In this document: positions 6,481 through 7,778 of the stretch, piece after piece
Position numbering within the stretch: the stretch's first letter is position 1
How the letters are laid out: each line of letters opens with the position of its first letter
DNA from: Bacteroidota bacterium
GTDB lineage: Bacteria; Bacteroidota; Bacteroidia; Bacteroidales; Prolixibacteraceae
Reading direction: 5' to 3'
Length of the DNA stretch: 7,778 bases
Assembly (NCBI GenBank): GCA_030691295.1
Contig: JAUYEQ010000123.1
Coordinates: forward strand, 1 to 7,778
Notes under the pieces: generated by a model
What the model was told of the DNA's origin: nothing
Databases searched by the model: none
Seen by the model: the letters and a program-made list of their open reading frames with translations, nothing else
Program-made: the position numbers and the translations under genes

Positions 6481-7266
6481 TTATTTTCTGTTCTTCGAAT
6501 TATTTTCAATACCCCAATCCAATATATTTTGTTTCGGTGTTCTCAAAGTCCATTCCTTGTTTCCATAAATCAATTTATAAACAAGGTGAACTCCAAGGTA
6601 AGAAGTCCAATCGTTGTTATGGAACTGGTCTGTATATTTAACCTGAGTAACCTCCACCACATTGGAAAGATTATTAGTAATCTCATAGGATAAAGGATCA
6701 TCAAGGTTATCAAGTTTGTCGGAGAAGGTTTTCCTCATGCCAGCTTCAATTCCCAATCCAATCCGTTTGCTCAGATTAAACTTAAAACCTAAACCGAAAG
6801 GAATAGTTGGGGTAATTTCAGAACCAGACGGTTGACCTATATACTGAAGGTCATAACTATAAGACTGCATTCCTACACCACCAAAAACATAGGTCGAATA
6901 AGGAGTTGCCTTATCGCCAACTATGTATTTGAAAAAATTGAATTCAAACTGAAGTGAAATATCAAGTACATTTTTATTAAAATCCCAGTATTTGTAGTTC
7001 GGATCAGCATTCCATTTCTGTGAATCAAATTCTCCGACAGCGCCTATATTGCTATTAAAAACATTAAAACGCAAACCATATCTTGGATTAAAATTAAACC
7101 TCATAAATGCTCCATAAGCCGGATTGATCGACTTTTGCCATTCCGTTTTCGTCATATCACCGAAATAAGTGCCTGATCCTCCGAAAAAACCAATATCAAC
7201 GCTTTGTTGTCCATGCGCTTCAAAAACCATTAATCCTATCAAAAAAACCATTAATAATTGCTTCAT
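6481..7266 (-). CDS. porG: PorG-like outer-membrane beta-barrel protein (DUF6089 family)
   Basis: The 261-aa product has a signal peptide at 1-20 (ending EAHGQ) and no lipobox, then alternating hydrophobic/aromatic strands typical of a small outer-membrane barrel. Segments that recall DUF6089/PorG are DIGFFGGSGTYFGDM at 24-38, a GLRFNVF strand near 64-70, LDISLQFEFNFFKY at 101-114, TYVFGGVGM at 125-133, PFGLGFKF at 156-163 and GIEAGMRKTFSDKLDNL at 172-188. In Porphyromonas gingivalis PorG is an outer-membrane component of the type IX secretion system that contacts the PorK/PorN ring, and its gene sits next to uppS and bamA as here. Relatives also occur outside secretion systems, so the T9SS role is inferred from family and context, since no other por gene is in view. 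A polar tail of about 28 residues follows the last strand. It is the first gene of the envelope cluster after a 176-bp spacer. Confidence 0.8.
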   Translation of the reverse strand: MKQLLMVFLIGLMVFEAHGQQSVDIGFFGGSGTYFGDMTKTEWQKSINPAYGAFMRFNFNPRYGLRFNVFNSNIGAVGEFDSQKWNADPNYKYWDFNKNVLDISLQFEFNFFKYIVGDKATPYSTYVFGGVGMQSYSYDLQYIGQPSGSEITPTIPFGLGFKFNLSKRIGLGIEAGMRKTFSDKLDNLDDPLSYEITNNLSNVVEVTQVKYTDQFHNNDWTSYLGVHLVYKLIYGNKEWTLRTPKQNILDWGIENNSKNRK

Positions 7267-7442
7267 TGAAATACAATTTTGAAAGGGTTTTAAACTCTGT
7301 AAATCATTCAGGCTCTATCATTTATATTCTGAACATAACACCTTTCAAGTGCTACAAAAGTAATACAATTCTGATATATCCATGCCTGATGCATACTATA
7401 AAACCCAAATAGAGGTTAAAAATTGTTAAGCTTGGTCTGAAA
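7267..7442. other. Intergenic spacer between nadK and the PorG-like gene
   Basis: This 176-bp AT-rich spacer is the largest in the window and holds no credible ORF. It contains the -7-like element at 7355-7362. It also contains a distant pair of perfect 8-bp inverted arms, CCTTTCAA (7341-7348) and TTGAAAGG (7279-7286), that would bracket most of the leader. I see no good intrinsic terminator for nadK in it. Confidence 0.6.
7355..7362 (-). promoter_or_regulatory. Promoter -7 element upstream of the PorG-like gene
   Basis: On the minus strand TACTTTTG matches the Bacteroidota -7 consensus TAnnTTTG. No clear TTG is found at the expected -33 distance, so only half of the promoter is recognised. 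A start site just below 7350 gives a leader of about 80 nt. The position, in the longest spacer and ahead of the envelope cluster, makes it the best candidate for the main operon promoter. Confidence 0.45.
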
Positions 7443-7778
7443 TTAATTTCGTTTGTCAACACCCCACATCAGTTTATTCCTTAAAGTTGAGAAGAAACTG
7501 TGGTCTTTTAATCTGACAGTCTTGACATTAAAGGAAGCCTTTCGAATTTTTAACATAACCGAAAAGTAAATTGGTTCCGATTGGGAGTCAACCGAAGTAA
7601 GGAAATGAAGACCGCGGCCTTCAACCTGCAAAGTAATAGAATGGTGGTCGGGCACAACAATTGGACGAACGGTAAGGTGATGGGCAGCTATCGGACTAAT
7701 TACAAAATTCCGCGAATCGGGAGTAAGAATCGGGCCTCCAACACTGAGCGAATAGGCTGTTGATCCGGTGGGAGTTGC
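7443..7778 (-). CDS. nadK: NAD kinase, C-terminal part (5' end beyond window)
   Basis: NAD kinase phosphorylates NAD to NADP in the cytoplasm. The last 111 residues are present and the frame is open through the right edge. The visible part begins ATPTGSTAYSLSVGGPIL, the conserved nucleotide-binding segment of the family, followed by ISPIAAHHLTVRPIVVP, which matches the family's conserved ISPI.PH....RP.V stretch with Ala for Pro. The chain ends in FFSTLRNKLMWGVDKRN, like other Bacteroidota NAD kinases. The GGDGT motif and N-terminal domain lie outside the window. A GTG at 7653-7655 could be taken as the start of a 70-aa ORF but is an internal Val codon. The 176-bp gap and the promoter-like element after it suggest that nadK is not strictly part of the envelope operon. 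Confidence 0.93.
   Translation of the reverse strand, partial: ATPTGSTAYSLSVGGPILTPDSRNFVISPIAAHHLTVRPIVVPDHHSITLQVEGRGLHFLTSVDSQSEPIYFSVMLKIRKASFNVKTVRLKDHSFFSTLRNKLMWGVDKRN

Noticed and set aside
7443..7655. Separate 70-aa gene starting at GTG
   Set aside because: The frame continues upstream through the NAD kinase motif to the window edge; the GTG is an internal codon.
7581..7763. 60-aa plus-strand open frame
   Set aside because: It lies antisense to conserved NAD kinase sequence and has no recognisable features.
1..7778. Mobile elements, CRISPR arrays, tRNA or rRNA genes
   Set aside because: No transposase motifs, regularly spaced repeats, terminal repeats or RNA-gene folds were seen on either strand.

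Overview
The window looks like a piece of a Bacteroidota chromosome, probably of the Bacteroidales/Marinilabiliales type. The grounds are the protein families (a PorG/DUF6089 barrel protein, a glycine/tyrosine-rich BamA, tandem OmpH/Skp chaperones), AT-rich spacers without Shine-Dalgarno sequences, and promoter-like sites of the Bacteroidota TTG ... TAnnTTTG kind. The genus is an inference only. All eight genes lie on the minus strand, so they are transcribed from high to low coordinates.

In transcription order the layout is: the C-terminal end of NAD kinase (nadK, cut by the right edge); a 176-bp spacer with a promoter-like -7 element; a PorG-like outer-membrane barrel protein; undecaprenyl diphosphate synthase (uppS); BamA; two tandem OmpH/Skp-like periplasmic chaperones of 171 aa each; a strong intrinsic terminator; glutamate racemase (murI); a 128-bp spacer with an inverted repeat and a promoter-like element; and a secreted sugar phosphate isomerase/epimerase-like TIM-barrel protein (cut by the left edge).

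The central block is an envelope-building cluster. UppS makes the lipid carrier for peptidoglycan and surface polysaccharide, BamA inserts outer-membrane barrels, the OmpH/Skp proteins escort unfolded outer-membrane proteins across the periplasm, the PorG-like protein is itself an outer-membrane protein of a family tied to type IX secretion, and MurI supplies D-glutamate for peptidoglycan. The order porG-uppS-bamA-ompH-ompH matches what I recall from Porphyromonas gingivalis, so this is largely a conserved housekeeping region and not a mobile or accessory island.

I see no tRNA, rRNA, CRISPR array, insertion sequence or phage gene, and no gene-free stretch over 300 bp. The points most worth a second look are the Gly/Tyr low-complexity insert in a predicted surface loop of BamA, a well-spaced promoter-like site between the two ompH copies, and the terminator that sits immediately before murI and argues against the longest murI start. 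I found no convincing undescribed system.
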